This document shows, in pieces, positions 22,843 through 32,869 of a DNA stretch of 36,119 nt; position 1 is the stretch's first letter; each line of letters starts with the position of its first letter. A model generated the notes under the pieces. That model was given only the letters and a program-made list of their open reading frames with translations, was not told the origin of the DNA and searched no databases. The stretch is from an uncultured Endomicrobiia bacterium (lineage in GTDB: Bacteria; Elusimicrobiota; Endomicrobiia; Endomicrobiales; Endomicrobiaceae). Location: contig CAJOJJ010000003.1 of assembly GCA_905234925.1 (NCBI GenBank), forward strand, positions 1-36,119, read 5' to 3'. The translations under genes and the position numbers were made by a program.

Positions 22843-24000
22843 ATGTTCAAATATTTTTTTAACGGACAACAAACTTCAACGAAAAATAAAAATTATGACA
22901 GTCGTTTTTTGGTAATAATATTTGTGTTGCTGCTGCTGATAGGATTTCTGGTAATATTGTCATGTGCGCCCGACTACAAGTATCTGTTTTCTGCAGCAAA
23001 AAACGATCCTTCTTATTTGCGATTCGCAAAACATATTTTTCAGCACTCATTTTTTATTTTTATAGGAATTGCGGCATTTTCTCTTACTGGTTTTATCATT
23101 GATTATAAAAAGTATCAGAAATTTTTTAATATTAATACTCCCGTTTTTCTGTATATTACCACTGCGGTACTGCTGGCTATGCCTTTTTTGTTTGCAGCAC
23201 ATAAAGGTGCACACAGGTGGATAAATTTAAAAGTTTTTTCTTTTCAGCCGTCCGAACTTGCAAAAATAGCTTTGATAATAGTATTAGCGGATTTTTTGTC
23301 GAGAAAACAGAAGTATATCAATGAACTTAAATATCAAATTGTTCCCGCAATATATTTTGCGGTATTTGCTTTAATATTGGTCTTTCAAAAAGATTTCGGA
23401 ACTTTTGTTCTTCTTGCTCTTACATATATTTCAATGTTTTTTATTGCCGGCATAGATTACAAGAAAATCTTTACGGCATTTGCCGGACTTATTTCCGCAT
23501 CTGCCGTGCTTATAATGCTTTTTCCTTACAGATTAAAAAGAATTTTGGATTTTATAAACTCCGTTTTTGATATGTCGGCAGCATCGTATAACATAAAATT
23601 ATCTTTGGTTGCTTTCGGTTCGGGAGGGCTTTTCGGCAAAGGTCCCGGAAACAGCGAAATGAAATTGGAACACCTTCCCGAAAGACATACCGACTTTATT
23701 TTTCCTATAATAGGCGAAGAGTACGGATTTATAGGAACTATCATAGTAATATTTTTATTCGTTATGTTGATGAATACGGGACTGTCGATAAGCAAAAACT
23801 GCCAAGACAATTTCGGTAAATATTTGGCTTTCGGAATAACTGTTACAATGACGTTACAGGTTTTAATAAATATGGCAATGACGACAAATCTTATTCCGGC
23901 GAAAGGTTTGCCGCTTCCGTTTATTTCGTACGGCGGTTCGTCAATGCTCATCAGCTGTTTAATGCTGGGAATACTTTTTAATATTTCAAGGAACAAATAA
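22843..24000 (+). CDS. ftsW: FtsW, septal SEDS glycosyltransferase
   Basis: Polymerises lipid II at the septum with FtsI. The 385-residue multipass protein has the SEDS signatures F-Q-P-S-E-L-A-K near 135, F-Q-K-D-F-G near 184, G-S-G-G-L-F-G-K-G-P-G near 262, L-P-E-R-H-T-D-F-I-F near 281 and G-L-P-L-P-F-I-S-Y-G-G-S-S near 358. The A-K-G-L-P-L-P-F form and position between murD and murG favour FtsW over RodA. The long extra segment of the RodA at 5150-6490 is absent. Confidence 0.94.
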   Translation: MFKYFFNGQQTSTKNKNYDSRFLVIIFVLLLLIGFLVILSCAPDYKYLFSAAKNDPSYLRFAKHIFQHSFFIFIGIAAFSLTGFIIDYKKYQKFFNINTPVFLYITTAVLLAMPFLFAAHKGAHRWINLKVFSFQPSELAKIALIIVLADFLSRKQKYINELKYQIVPAIYFAVFALILVFQKDFGTFVLLALTYISMFFIAGIDYKKIFTAFAGLISASAVLIMLFPYRLKRILDFINSVFDMSAASYNIKLSLVAFGSGGLFGKGPGNSEMKLEHLPERHTDFIFPIIGEEYGFIGTIIVIFLFVMLMNTGLSISKNCQDNFGKYLAFGITVTMTLQVLINMAMTTNLIPAKGLPLPFISYGGSSMLISCLMLGILFNISRNK

Positions 24001-24006
24001 GAAAAA

Positions 24007-25092
24007 ATGAAAAATAATATTCTTATTGCCGTCAGCGGTACCGGCGGACATGTATATCCGGGCTTTGCCCTCGGTGAAGAACTTAAACAAAACGGATACA
24101 ATCCCGTTTTTATTGTTAATAACAACAAAAACGGAATATCTTTAAAAATTGTGCAGACTTCCGGTTACGACTATGAAATTTTGGACTTTAAAGCACCTCC
24201 GCGTAAATTCGGAAAGGACTTATTTTTATTTCCTTTTAAATTTGTTAAAGCCCTGTTTGATACAAGAAAAATTTTAAAGAAATTGTCTCCCGCTGCAGTT
24301 GCAGGCATGGGAGCATATTTATCTTTTCCTGTCCTTCTTACGGCAAAGTTCTCGGGAATACCGACGTTAATTCACGAACAGAACTCCGTTCCCGGATTGG
24401 CAAACAAAATTCTTTCAAAAATTGTTACAAAAACTGCCGTAAGTTTTGAAAATACAAAGAAATATTTCAATAAAGATAAAACCGTTTTTACGTCAAACCC
24501 CGTAAGAAAAGATATTTTTGGAATATCCAGAAAAACCGCTGCGGAAAAACTGGGCTTATTACCTAATGTTTTTACGGTATTTATTTTCGGAGGTAGTTTA
24601 GGAGCGGTAAAATTAAATAACGCTGCATTTGATGCTGCACGAAGCTTGTTTGAAAAATACGGAAACAAAATTCAGTTTATACATATTACCGGCAACAACG
24701 ATTTTGAAGAAATAAAACAAAAATATTCAAACCTTGATACAAAAAAATTCATAACAAATTATATGAACGATATCGGCAATGCTTATGCCGCAAGCGATAT
24801 AATTATTTGTCGTGCAGGTGCGGGAGCGGTAAAAGAAGCTGAGCTTTACAATTTGCCTGCGGTATTTGTGCCGTTTCCGTATGCGACCGATAACCATCAG
24901 TATTACAACGCAAAATCGGTCGAAAAAGACGGTTTTAGAATAGTTATTGAAGAGAAAAATTTAACTTGCGAAAAAATAACGGATTTCATAATAAATCATT
25001 TTACCGAAAAGATTGATATTGACAGAAAGATTTGCCCTGTAAGCTTCCCGCAGGAAATTTTAGCAAAAGAAGCGTTAAAAATCATAAAGTGA
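24007..25092 (+). CDS. murG: UDP-GlcNAc:lipid I transferase
   Basis: Adds GlcNAc to lipid I to form lipid II at the inner face of the membrane. The 361-residue GT28 enzyme has G-T-G-G-H-V-Y-P-G near 11-19, H-E-Q-N-S-V-P-G near 125, F-G-G-S-L-G-A near 196 and R-A-G-A-G-A near 276, with P-F-P-Y-A-T-D-N-H-Q following. In many genomes murC, murB, ddl and ftsQAZ follow; here the operon ends in a repeat-filled gap. Confidence 0.94.
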   Translation: MKNNILIAVSGTGGHVYPGFALGEELKQNGYNPVFIVNNNKNGISLKIVQTSGYDYEILDFKAPPRKFGKDLFLFPFKFVKALFDTRKILKKLSPAAVAGMGAYLSFPVLLTAKFSGIPTLIHEQNSVPGLANKILSKIVTKTAVSFENTKKYFNKDKTVFTSNPVRKDIFGISRKTAAEKLGLLPNVFTVFIFGGSLGAVKLNNAAFDAARSLFEKYGNKIQFIHITGNNDFEEIKQKYSNLDTKKFITNYMNDIGNAYAASDIIICRAGAGAVKEAELYNLPAVFVPFPYATDNHQYYNAKSVEKDGFRIVIEEKNLTCEKITDFIINHFTEKIDIDRKICPVSFPQEILAKEALKIIK

Positions 25093-25157
25093 TTTTTGAG
25101 GATTGGAGGTATGGATGTATAGAGGGATGGAAATGACAGAAGGTCGGAAGTAAATAG

Positions 25158-25300
25158 GTATTTTTAATTATAAATTATAAATTGCCGTTTAGTCTGTCAT
25201 TCCCGAAAGTCGTAGTCGGGAATCTATGGTGTAAAAATACCGAATACACTTCAGCTCCTCAGCTGAGCGGACAAAGTCCGCGGCTCAGCTTCTCAGCTAA
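25158..25300. repeat. Mosaic repeat with two hairpins before surE
   Basis: An AT module (25165-25184) is followed by GCCGTTTAGTCTGTC, then a hairpin of ATTCCCGA (25199-25206) and TCGGGAAT (25216-25223). The complement carries the same parts in the same order as 8580-8640. A second, G/C-rich hairpin follows: AGCTGAGC (25261-25268) with GCTCAGCT (25283-25290), and inside it GGAC-AAA-GTCC (25269-25279). The rest of the murG-surE gap (25093-25365) holds a purine-rich stretch. A minus-free plus-strand frame stays open through 25158-25355 and from an ATG at 25302 reads M-V-H-K-G-D-K-Y-K-V-A-D-Q-I-L-R-S-I, with no ribosome binding site; I do not call it a gene. Confidence 0.6.
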
Positions 25301-25365
25301 TATGGTACATAAGGGAGACAAATACAAAGTTGCAGACCAAATATTAAGGTCAATATAGGAGCATT

Positions 25366-26103
25366 ATGAAATATAATATTCTAATAAGCAATGATGACGG
25401 AATAAAAGGTCCCGGCTTAAAACCTTTAATTAGTGAACTTGAAAAGTTTGCAAATATTTTTGTGGTTGTACCGAAACATGAAATGTCGGGAACAAGCCAG
25501 TCAATTCATTTAAAAAAATATTTGAAACTTGAAAAAATAAAAAATAATATTTTTGCTCTTATCGGAGGAACTCCGACGGATTGCGTAAAATATGCGTTAT
25601 ATTCTTTTTTTAAAGATAAAATAGATTTGGTTGTTTCGGGGATAAACACTTGTGCAAATTTGGCACAGGATGTAATTTATTCCGGAACTGTTGCCGCAGC
25701 CCGTGAGGGTGCATATCTTGGAATACCGTCAATGGCAGTTTCAGCATTTAATGAAGAAAATCCCTGTTATAATAAAGTTGCCGCAGCCTGTGCAAAGATA
25801 GCAAAGCAGATATTAAAAAATGAAAAAAAAGGTCGTCCTGCACTATGTTTGAATATAAATATTCCCGCAAACTACAAAGGAATAAAAGTTGTTCCCTTAG
25901 GAATAAGACAGTACGACGAAACTGTTGTGGAAAAGAAGACCAGAAAAGGAACTTACTATAAATTAGCCGGCAGATTTATTTCCGGAGAAAAAAACAAAAA
26001 TTCCGATATTCTTGCCGTTGAGCAAGGCTATATTTCCGTTACTCCTCTTAATTTAGATCATACGAATTTCAAAAAAATTAAAAGTATTTCGTTTGTTAAA
26101 TAA
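25366..26103 (+). CDS. surE: 5'/3'-nucleotidase SurE
   Basis: A metal-dependent phosphatase that removes phosphate from nucleoside monophosphates, associated with stationary-phase survival in E. coli. The 245-residue protein starts M-K-Y-N-I-L-I-S-N-D-D-G with metal ligands Asp10 and Asp11, then M-S-G-T-S-Q-S-I near 42, G-T-P-T-D-C-V near 67, V-V-S-G-I-N near 86 and Y-S-G-T-V-A-A-A-R-E-G near 101. AGGAG precedes the ATG. Its 3' end overlaps hemW, which converges from the other strand, by eight bases. Confidence 0.94.
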   Translation: MKYNILISNDDGIKGPGLKPLISELEKFANIFVVVPKHEMSGTSQSIHLKKYLKLEKIKNNIFALIGGTPTDCVKYALYSFFKDKIDLVVSGINTCANLAQDVIYSGTVAAAREGAYLGIPSMAVSAFNEENPCYNKVAAACAKIAKQILKNEKKGRPALCLNINIPANYKGIKVVPLGIRQYDETVVEKKTRKGTYYKLAGRFISGEKNKNSDILAVEQGYISVTPLNLDHTNFKKIKSISFVK

Positions 26104-27169
26104 AGTCCGAAAGGATAGAATTCGATATAAACAGGGATTTTTCGCTAAAAGAAATTTTCCCGTTTTTTAATATAAGTATTTTTTCTTTAATATATTTTTC
26201 CAATATATCTTCTTTATTTTTAAAATATTTTATATCTACGCCCTCCGAAAGACGAAGACCGAGCATAATTGTTTCTTTATTGTACAATTCATCGTCAATA
26301 AATTCTCTTTCAATAACGGTATCTTTATTATTTAAAATATTTTCAATATATTTCAATATATCCGTTTCGTTTTTATATCTGTACCTTTTATAATACGACG
26401 AAGAAGACGTGCCGAGCCCGATATATTCCCTGTTCTGCCAGTAAAGCTTATTATGACGGGAATATCTTTGTTCTTTTGCCCAATTGGAAATCTCGTAATG
26501 TTCAAAATTATTATTCCTTAACATATCACAGGTAAGTCTATACATTTCAGCCTGTAAATCCGTGTTGACCGAAATATTGTTCTTATAAAATATTGTTCCC
26601 TCTTCTATCGTTAAAGGATACAATGAAATATGTTGAGGATTTAAAGACAAAGCTTCCGTTAATGTGTTTTGCCAATCGTTGATACTCTGCCCAGGAATGC
26701 CGAACATTAAATCTATATTTATATCGTCAAAACCTGTTTCTTTTGCCGAAAAATAAACTTTTTTAAAATCTTCGTAATTATGCAGACGTCCCAAAATTTT
26801 CAATTTATCATCGAACACACTCTGCAGACCGAAACTTAAACGAGTTATGCCCGAACCGAATAAAAGATTAAGTTTTTCCTGAGTTACGGATTCGGGATTT
26901 GCTTCAAAGCTCCACTCACGCAAGTTTGAAATATTAAAATTATCTTTAATTGTTGAGATTAATTTTTTCAGCTGTTTAACGGATAAAACCGACGGTGTTC
27001 CGCCGCCGATATAGACTGTTTCAAGAGTTTCGTTTTTATATTTTGCGGCTTCTTTTTCCAAAGCATTTAAATATTTATCGGCAATTTCTTCCGTATATGC
27101 GACAGAAACAAAATCACAGTAGAAACATTTTTTTCTGCAAAATGGTATATGAACGTATAAAGCGAACAT
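26096..27169 (-). CDS. hemW: HemW-like radical SAM protein
   Basis: A radical SAM enzyme of the HemN/HemW group. The 357-residue length and the N-terminal Y-V-H-I-P-F-C-R-K-K-C-F-Y-C-D-F with cluster cysteines 11, 15 and 18 fit HemW, the proposed haem chaperone, rather than the longer oxygen-independent coproporphyrinogen oxidase HemN. Other landmarks are Y-I-G-G-G-T-P-S near 53, S-F-G-L-Q-S near 131 and L-M-F-G-I-P-G-Q near 169. No haem synthesis genes are in the window. A TTATAAG-type repeat lies immediately upstream and no ribosome binding site is clear. Confidence 0.88.
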   Translation of the reverse strand: MFALYVHIPFCRKKCFYCDFVSVAYTEEIADKYLNALEKEAAKYKNETLETVYIGGGTPSVLSVKQLKKLISTIKDNFNISNLREWSFEANPESVTQEKLNLLFGSGITRLSFGLQSVFDDKLKILGRLHNYEDFKKVYFSAKETGFDDINIDLMFGIPGQSINDWQNTLTEALSLNPQHISLYPLTIEEGTIFYKNNISVNTDLQAEMYRLTCDMLRNNNFEHYEISNWAKEQRYSRHNKLYWQNREYIGLGTSSSSYYKRYRYKNETDILKYIENILNNKDTVIEREFIDDELYNKETIMLGLRLSEGVDIKYFKNKEDILEKYIKEKILILKNGKISFSEKSLFISNSILSDFI

Positions 27170-27175
27170 AATTTT

Positions 27176-27270
27176 TAGTTTATAAGATTATAAGGTTATT
27201 AGGTTATGAGTTTGTTTTATAGTTTGTCGTTAAACTTATAATCTTATAATCTTATAAGCTAATAACCTGC
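27176..27270. repeat. TTATAAG-type repeat, copy 2
   Basis: This 95-base gap between tamB and hemW is filled by an element matching the complement of 14490-14582: TTATAAGATTATAAGG, GGTTATGAGTTTGTTTT, then complementary CTTATAATCTTATAATC and a final GCTAATAACC. The arms could fold into one long A/T-rich hairpin. Confidence 0.65.
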
Positions 27271-27272
27271 TT

Positions 27273-30200
27273 TTAGAATCTTATCCTCTGTTCCAGTGTT
27301 ACTCTTTTCTCAGGTTCGTATTCCGGATTGTCGGAGTTTAATCCGTAGCTGCCTTTCAAGAATAAGTTTCTGTTGACCTTAAAAGACATTTCCACTGCCT
27401 GTTTCAAATCTATTTCTTTCTGCACTTTATCAAAAGTTACCGAATAACCGACCTGCAGAAGCCTGTTAATATTTTTTTCGACGGAATACTTCATTCCGTA
27501 AAGAAGTTCCGCCATTGAAGCTTCTTCATCGGGAGAAATCTGCAGCGTATCCTGATTTACAAAGCCCAAACGAACATTATCTACAATACCCGTTTTTTTA
27601 AGCACGGTATTTGCCAAAGGCGTTGCCACGTTGGAGCTGAACATTCTTATAGCCTGTTGTTTCATCAGAAAATCCGTGCTTGTATCGAGAGTGCTTGTAT
27701 CGGCAGGATCAGTTTTTGTCAGTTTGGCCAGAGCTTTTTTAGAGTCCATGGTAGGATCGTTCTTTGAAGCAAATCTTGTTTTTAAATTGTCAATATCGGA
27801 TCTGTCGATATAAATTTTTATTATTTCGGCATCACTGTCTCCTGTAGTGTACACTTCGGATTCTCCCTCTGCCGTAATAAAAAAGTCGTTATTTATCAAT
27901 TCCATTTTGGAATTAATAATGGTAAAATCATTACCTAAGTATGAGAACAATCCTTCATTGGAAGTAACTACGCCGTTTGCGGAAAGATTTTCAAGCTTTC
28001 CTTTCAAATTTACGGAACCGACTAACAGCATATTGATATAAGAATTTTCGTAACGAGTATTGTTTGCAGTTTTTAAGTCAATATTTACATGAATACTGTC
28101 CAATAACTGACTTATAAAGAAAGGCGGTTCGGCATAATGCTGCTCTACCGGAGAAGGATAGCAAAATGTAGTATTTTCCAACACTGCCCATCCCGTAAGC
28201 TGCGGGTTTTTGGCATTGCCTTTCAACTTAAAATTAAATGTAGGAACTCCTTTTGAATAGTTGGCAAAATTTCCGGATTCAATTTTAAAAACACCCGACG
28301 TCGGTATGGGCAAGTCTTTAACTACTACGGGAACACCTTTTTTGGCAGTAAATAAGCTTATATCATAATATGACGGATTTACACCCTGCATTTTTACCGT
28401 ACCGGTAGCTTCAATAACACCCGAACCTGCCTTAGCATAGGCTTCCTGAATTTTAAATATATTTTTATTCCAAACTATATCGACGTTCAAATCTTTAATT
28501 TTATTTATATAAGAATTGGTTTTTATATTTTTTCCCGTCAGAGAAAGTTTTCCTATATTGGAAATATTTTTTCTTATTCCGGTTAATTTACCGTCTATTT
28601 TTAACGAACCTTTCTTTGTCGTAACATTATTTTCCGAAATATTGTTCAGTATGTACAAACCCGTATCATTTAATTTATATTTTACATCTACGGGACGTTT
28701 CATCATTTTTGAATTTAAAGAACTGTCCAGCCAAAACGGAAAATATCCGTCAACGGTAAATTCATATTTATCTTTTTTTATTAAGCTGAAATCATTAATA
28801 TTTAAATTATTATCTTTTACCATTACCGACACGTTGAACATATCGAACGGCACATGATAAACTGAACCGTTTACGGAATTGGCTTTCAGATTTATATCGG
28901 GATTAAGAATGCTTCCCGATGTTTTCAAACTGAAATTCAGACCTCCGTAGGCATCAATAGGCATATTGAACAATCCCGACAATGTTTCCATATCAAGATT
29001 TTTTCCGTTAATATTGAAATTTATATCGTCGTTAAAATAAGTACCGTTTAATGAAAATTTTCTGTTATTATGTCCTATAAAAATATTTTTAAAATTTATT
29101 TTCGGGTATCCGGCGAAATTTATGCTGCCGGAAATATTAAGAGGATTTGTCTCCGGAGTTTTAAACGAAAAAGTTCTGTTTGTTATATTGTATTTAAGGG
29201 ATAATGTATCTATTCTTTCCTCATTGAGCCACAAATCGCTTAATGTTATTGTACCGTCGTATTTGGAACCGGTTCTTCCCGGTATCAGCTTACCGGTAAG
29301 TTTCATATTTCCGAATACATCAAACAGTCCCAAATGTGTATTTACGAATTTAAATTTCGAATTATATTGACCTGTCTTGGCATTGAAATCCGCAGAAAGA
29401 ATTTTTATCTCGCTGTCGGAAATTTTTATTTTGGCATTATCTATGGAAACCGTTTTCTTTTTTTCGTCGGCTTTTGCTTTTGCGGCAAAAGAGTTGAACT
29501 TTAAAGTTTTTATGTACAATGTATCTGCATATAAATTCAGCGATGCTTTTAAATTTTTCAGTTTGCCGCTGAGTGTTCCGTTACCGTAAAATGTTCCTTT
29601 AAACGGCGTTCTGAAACCTACAAATTTATTTATAACATCTTCGGAAATTCCCACAAATTCAACTTTAATGTTTGTCTTTTTGGGCATTACTGCACCGTAA
29701 GCATCTATCTGCATTTCATTTTTTTTACCGGAAGTAAGCTGAAATTTCTTTAAAGAAAATTTGTTGTCCTTATAATTGAATTTTGTTTTGGCATCAAAAA
29801 GCAATTTATTGTACAGAGCATTTTTTAAATTCCCGTCGAAAGAAACCTCAGGATTTTTTATATTCCCGGAGACATTCAGCACGGAAGTCAGCCTGCCTTT
29901 TACGGACGGATAATACTGAGAAACTTTAGAGTTGTTATTTTTTAGAACAGCTTCCATATTTTTTGAAGCATAATCAAAATTTATCTCGCCGGATAAACCG
30001 TTACTGTTAACAAAATCTTTAATATTCAATTTGTTTAACGATAAAGTTAAAAAAGCTTCATGAGGAAAATTAAATTCGTTAAGTGTTAATTTATCCGTTT
30101 TAACCGTGCCTGCTATCTCGCCTGCTCCGGCATATTTTCCGGTAAAATTAGTGTTGTAATTTAAATTTATATTATTCAGTTTGAAATTTTTTATTGAACA

Positions 30201-31928
30201 GCTGAAAGAAGAACTGTCTTCTTTTTTTGTAAAATCTATGGAGGAAGTAATATCAACGGAAGTTTTTCCTCCTTTGAAAGTAAAAGTTGAAATATTTAAT
30301 TGTGTTTTTGAAACATTTCCGGAAATAACCCAGTTTTTAAACTTATTGTTTAAAAGTGAACCGTTTTTCAGTTTTGCATCAATGTATGTTATGTAATCCG
30401 TCGATGAAAAACTGATTGTACCGTCAATTTTCCCGTAGAGAGGCGAATTCTCAACACCCATCATATTCAACATATTATGTACATCCATTCCGTTGTAACG
30501 AACCGTAACACCGTTTTCCTTTTTCGTCTCGTAAAAACCGTTTAATATAACTTTTTTGTCTTCCGTCTCTACATCGGCAGTCCATTTGGAATTGTTTTTA
30601 TGCAGAGTTCCCGAAACGTTAAAGCCTTTCAGATTTTTTGATGCAAGTTGTTTGCCTTTCAGATAAACGGTTCCTTTTTTGTCGCCTATTTTTCCGTACA
30701 GAGATATCCTGCCTTTTGCGGTTTTGCTTAACTTTTTGACAAACGGAAGATTTTTTACCAAAAGGTCTTTTACGTCTACGGCAAGAGTACCTTTTTTATA
30801 ATTTCCGGTTATTTCGCCCAGTTTAATATCGTTATTGAAAACTTCAGTTTTATAACTGCCGTTTTTTCTGACTACGGTGCTGAAACTGTTGCCTGAATCA
30901 TGCACGCAGGAAATGTTATATGTTTTATTATTGTTATTTGTTACGTCCAAATCCAAGTTGCCGATGTCGTATCCGAAGAGAGTTGTATTTAATGCTGTAA
31001 TTTTTAATGTATCTATTGTTTGATTGTTTATATTTGCGGAGTAACGAAGCATTGTGTTTAAAACATCGTTGACATCTCTTACTTTAACTGTACCGGTAGA
31101 TGATAAAATATTGAAATCCGAATCCGTTTCCAAATATGTATCAACATCGTTGCCGAAAGATTTTACCGTAATTCCCGATGAACTTTTCTTAATATCGGTT
31201 TTAGTACTGTCAAAAATCAGCCCGTTGACAAAAATATCTTCGGTATTGACGCACACTTCAAAAGTTTTGTCCTGCGGATTATAAAAACCTTCAGAATTAA
31301 ATTTCGTCTTTACAAATCCGTCAAGTTCGGTATAAAAAACGCCTTTTATATATTGTCCGTCGAGATTTATGCTGCCTCCGGTTTTAATATTATAATTTAA
31401 CAAATTTAATGTTGCATCAATATCAATCCCTTTGTTCAATGAAATACCGACATTATCGGCCTTTATGACTTTACCTTTATAAAGTGCATAAATTCTTTCT
31501 ATATTGCAACTGAAATTGAAAAGATTAAAAACTTTATTTAAGGAATGAGAAATATCCGTTTCATTACGGGCGGCAGACAAATCAGAACTTTCCATATCCG
31601 GAAGATTATCGTCGGCAAAAATAATTTTATGAATATCTACGGAAAAAAGAGATTTAAGCGGCGTCTTTATATTTTTTATAAATTTCACCGGCTTAAATCC
31701 GAATGTTGCTCTGTCTATAAGCAGTTTATTATTATAAGATATTCCGTAAAATATTATGCTGCAGGGAAACTCTAAAGCAAAACTTCCTATTTTAACCGTG
31801 GAGCCCGACAATCTGTCTATGCCTTTTTGAATAAACGGCAGATAGTAGCATTCTCTTTTATCATATGTAAAAGAAAATGCTCCTATCACCAAAGCTAAAT
31901 ATAAAACATATCTTGTCAGTTTCCACAT
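27273..31928 (-). CDS. tamB: TamB-like translocation/assembly protein (DUF490)
   Basis: A very long (1551-residue) AsmA/TamB-type protein. An N-terminal membrane anchor (about 5-22) is followed by a long repetitive beta-rich region, which in this group folds as a groove bridging the inner and outer membranes, used for lipid transport or barrel assembly. The C-terminal part (about 1200-1551) is the TamB/DUF490 domain, with A-V-L-E-N-T-T-F-C-Y-P, G-L-F-S-Y-L-G-N-D-F-T-I, G-L-V-N-Q-D-type strands and the ending E-Q-R-I-R-F. It starts six bases after the aminotransferase gene on the same strand. No TamA is adjacent; the BamA-like barrel at 8653-9693 lacks POTRA domains and is an unproven partner. 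Confidence 0.88.
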   Translation of the reverse strand: MWKLTRYVLYLALVIGAFSFTYDKRECYYLPFIQKGIDRLSGSTVKIGSFALEFPCSIIFYGISYNNKLLIDRATFGFKPVKFIKNIKTPLKSLFSVDIHKIIFADDNLPDMESSDLSAARNETDISHSLNKVFNLFNFSCNIERIYALYKGKVIKADNVGISLNKGIDIDATLNLLNYNIKTGGSINLDGQYIKGVFYTELDGFVKTKFNSEGFYNPQDKTFEVCVNTEDIFVNGLIFDSTKTDIKKSSSGITVKSFGNDVDTYLETDSDFNILSSTGTVKVRDVNDVLNTMLRYSANINNQTIDTLKITALNTTLFGYDIGNLDLDVTNNNNKTYNISCVHDSGNSFSTVVRKNGSYKTEVFNNDIKLGEITGNYKKGTLAVDVKDLLVKNLPFVKKLSKTAKGRISLYGKIGDKKGTVYLKGKQLASKNLKGFNVSGTLHKNNSKWTADVETEDKKVILNGFYETKKENGVTVRYNGMDVHNMLNMMGVENSPLYGKIDGTISFSSTDYITYIDAKLKNGSLLNNKFKNWVISGNVSKTQLNISTFTFKGGKTSVDITSSIDFTKKEDSSSFSCSIKNFKLNNINLNYNTNFTGKYAGAGEIAGTVKTDKLTLNEFNFPHEAFLTLSLNKLNIKDFVNSNGLSGEINFDYASKNMEAVLKNNNSKVSQYYPSVKGRLTSVLNVSGNIKNPEVSFDGNLKNALYNKLLFDAKTKFNYKDNKFSLKKFQLTSGKKNEMQIDAYGAVMPKKTNIKVEFVGISEDVINKFVGFRTPFKGTFYGNGTLSGKLKNLKASLNLYADTLYIKTLKFNSFAAKAKADEKKKTVSIDNAKIKISDSEIKILSADFNAKTGQYNSKFKFVNTHLGLFDVFGNMKLTGKLIPGRTGSKYDGTITLSDLWLNEERIDTLSLKYNITNRTFSFKTPETNPLNISGSINFAGYPKINFKNIFIGHNNRKFSLNGTYFNDDINFNINGKNLDMETLSGLFNMPIDAYGGLNFSLKTSGSILNPDINLKANSVNGSVYHVPFDMFNVSVMVKDNNLNINDFSLIKKDKYEFTVDGYFPFWLDSSLNSKMMKRPVDVKYKLNDTGLYILNNISENNVTTKKGSLKIDGKLTGIRKNISNIGKLSLTGKNIKTNSYINKIKDLNVDIVWNKNIFKIQEAYAKAGSGVIEATGTVKMQGVNPSYYDISLFTAKKGVPVVVKDLPIPTSGVFKIESGNFANYSKGVPTFNFKLKGNAKNPQLTGWAVLENTTFCYPSPVEQHYAEPPFFISQLLDSIHVNIDLKTANNTRYENSYINMLLVGSVNLKGKLENLSANGVVTSNEGLFSYLGNDFTIINSKMELINNDFFITAEGESEVYTTGDSDAEIIKIYIDRSDIDNLKTRFASKNDPTMDSKKALAKLTKTDPADTSTLDTSTDFLMKQQAIRMFSSNVATPLANTVLKKTGIVDNVRLGFVNQDTLQISPDEEASMAELLYGMKYSVEKNINRLLQVGYSVTFDKVQKEIDLKQAVEMSFKVNRNLFLKGSYGLNSDNPEYEPEKRVTLEQRIRF

Positions 31929-31934
31929 TAATAA

Positions 31935-32813
31935 TTATTTTTTCTTTATGGGAGTTCCGGTTGATCTTGTTAATGCTTTAAATTCTTTTAACAGGCTGTT
32001 GAATACTTTTCCCGGTTTTCCGCTGCCGATAGTTCTTCCGTCAACTTTTACCACGGGAATGGATTCTGCAGCTGTTCCCGTTAAGAAACATTCGTCTGCA
32101 GTGTATAAATCGTATGTGGAAATAAGTTCTTCTCTCAATTCGATATTCAATTTATTTTTAATCAATTCTATTGAAGCATTTCTTGTAACGCCTTTCAGTG
32201 CGCCTGCGGATGCCGGAGGAGTAACAACTATTCCGTTTTTAACTATGAAGATATTGTCGCCGCTGCATTCTACAACATAGCCCTCTTTATTGAGCATTAT
32301 TGCTTCCAAAACGCCTGCTCTTTTTGCTTCCATTTTTGCCAAAATGTTATTTAGATAATTTAATGATTTTATGTTCGGGCTTAACGTATCCGGACAGTTT
32401 CTTCTGGTGCATACGGTAATAACTTCAAGACCGTTTTCATATAAGCTGTCGGGATATAAAGAAATTTTATCCGCTATAATAAACACGGTAGGTTTTGCAC
32501 AATTTGCGGGATCAAGTCCCAAATCGCCTGCACCTCTTGTAACTACAAGTCTGATATAAGCATCGTCGAGGTTATTTATTTCAAGCGTTTTTAAAAGAGC
32601 CGTTTCCATCTCTTCTTTTGTCATTCCTATATCAAGAGCAATAGCTTTTGCGCTGTCATAAAGTCTGTCGATATGTTCTTTACATCTGAACACTCTTCCG
32701 TTATATGCTCTGATTCCTTCAAAAACTCCGTCTCCGTAAAGTACACCGTGGTCGAATACGGAAACTACTGCCTGTTCTTTTTCTACAAATTGTCCATTTA
32801 GATAAATCTTCAT
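31935..32813 (-). CDS. ilvE: Branched-chain amino acid aminotransferase-like enzyme (class IV PLP)
   Basis: A fold-type IV aminotransferase of 292 residues, probably exchanging amino groups between glutamate and branched-chain 2-oxo acids. Visible are [15 protein letters not shown] near 21-35, R-G-A-G-D-L-G near 93-99, the PLP lysine K149 in [16 protein letters not shown] near 183 and G-T-A-A-E-S-I-P near 250. The G-D-G-V-F-E-G-I-R form favours IlvE over D-amino acid aminotransferase or ADC lyase, but the group is hard to separate by sequence alone. An AAGGAG site lies about 10 bases upstream. It is followed tightly by tamB. Confidence 0.85.
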   Translation of the reverse strand: MKIYLNGQFVEKEQAVVSVFDHGVLYGDGVFEGIRAYNGRVFRCKEHIDRLYDSAKAIALDIGMTKEEMETALLKTLEINNLDDAYIRLVVTRGAGDLGLDPANCAKPTVFIIADKISLYPDSLYENGLEVITVCTRRNCPDTLSPNIKSLNYLNNILAKMEAKRAGVLEAIMLNKEGYVVECSGDNIFIVKNGIVVTPPASAGALKGVTRNASIELIKNKLNIELREELISTYDLYTADECFLTGTAAESIPVVKVDGRTIGSGKPGKVFNSLLKEFKALTRSTGTPIKKK

Positions 32814-32869
32814 CCTTTCTGTCTCCTTATAAAAATAAATATTGTTAACATATCTTTATCATTATACAA

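Noticed and set aside
25302-25358. Small gene of 18 codons before surE
   Set aside because: No ribosome binding site, no recognisable family, and the open frame extends back through repeat bases, so it is probably chance.
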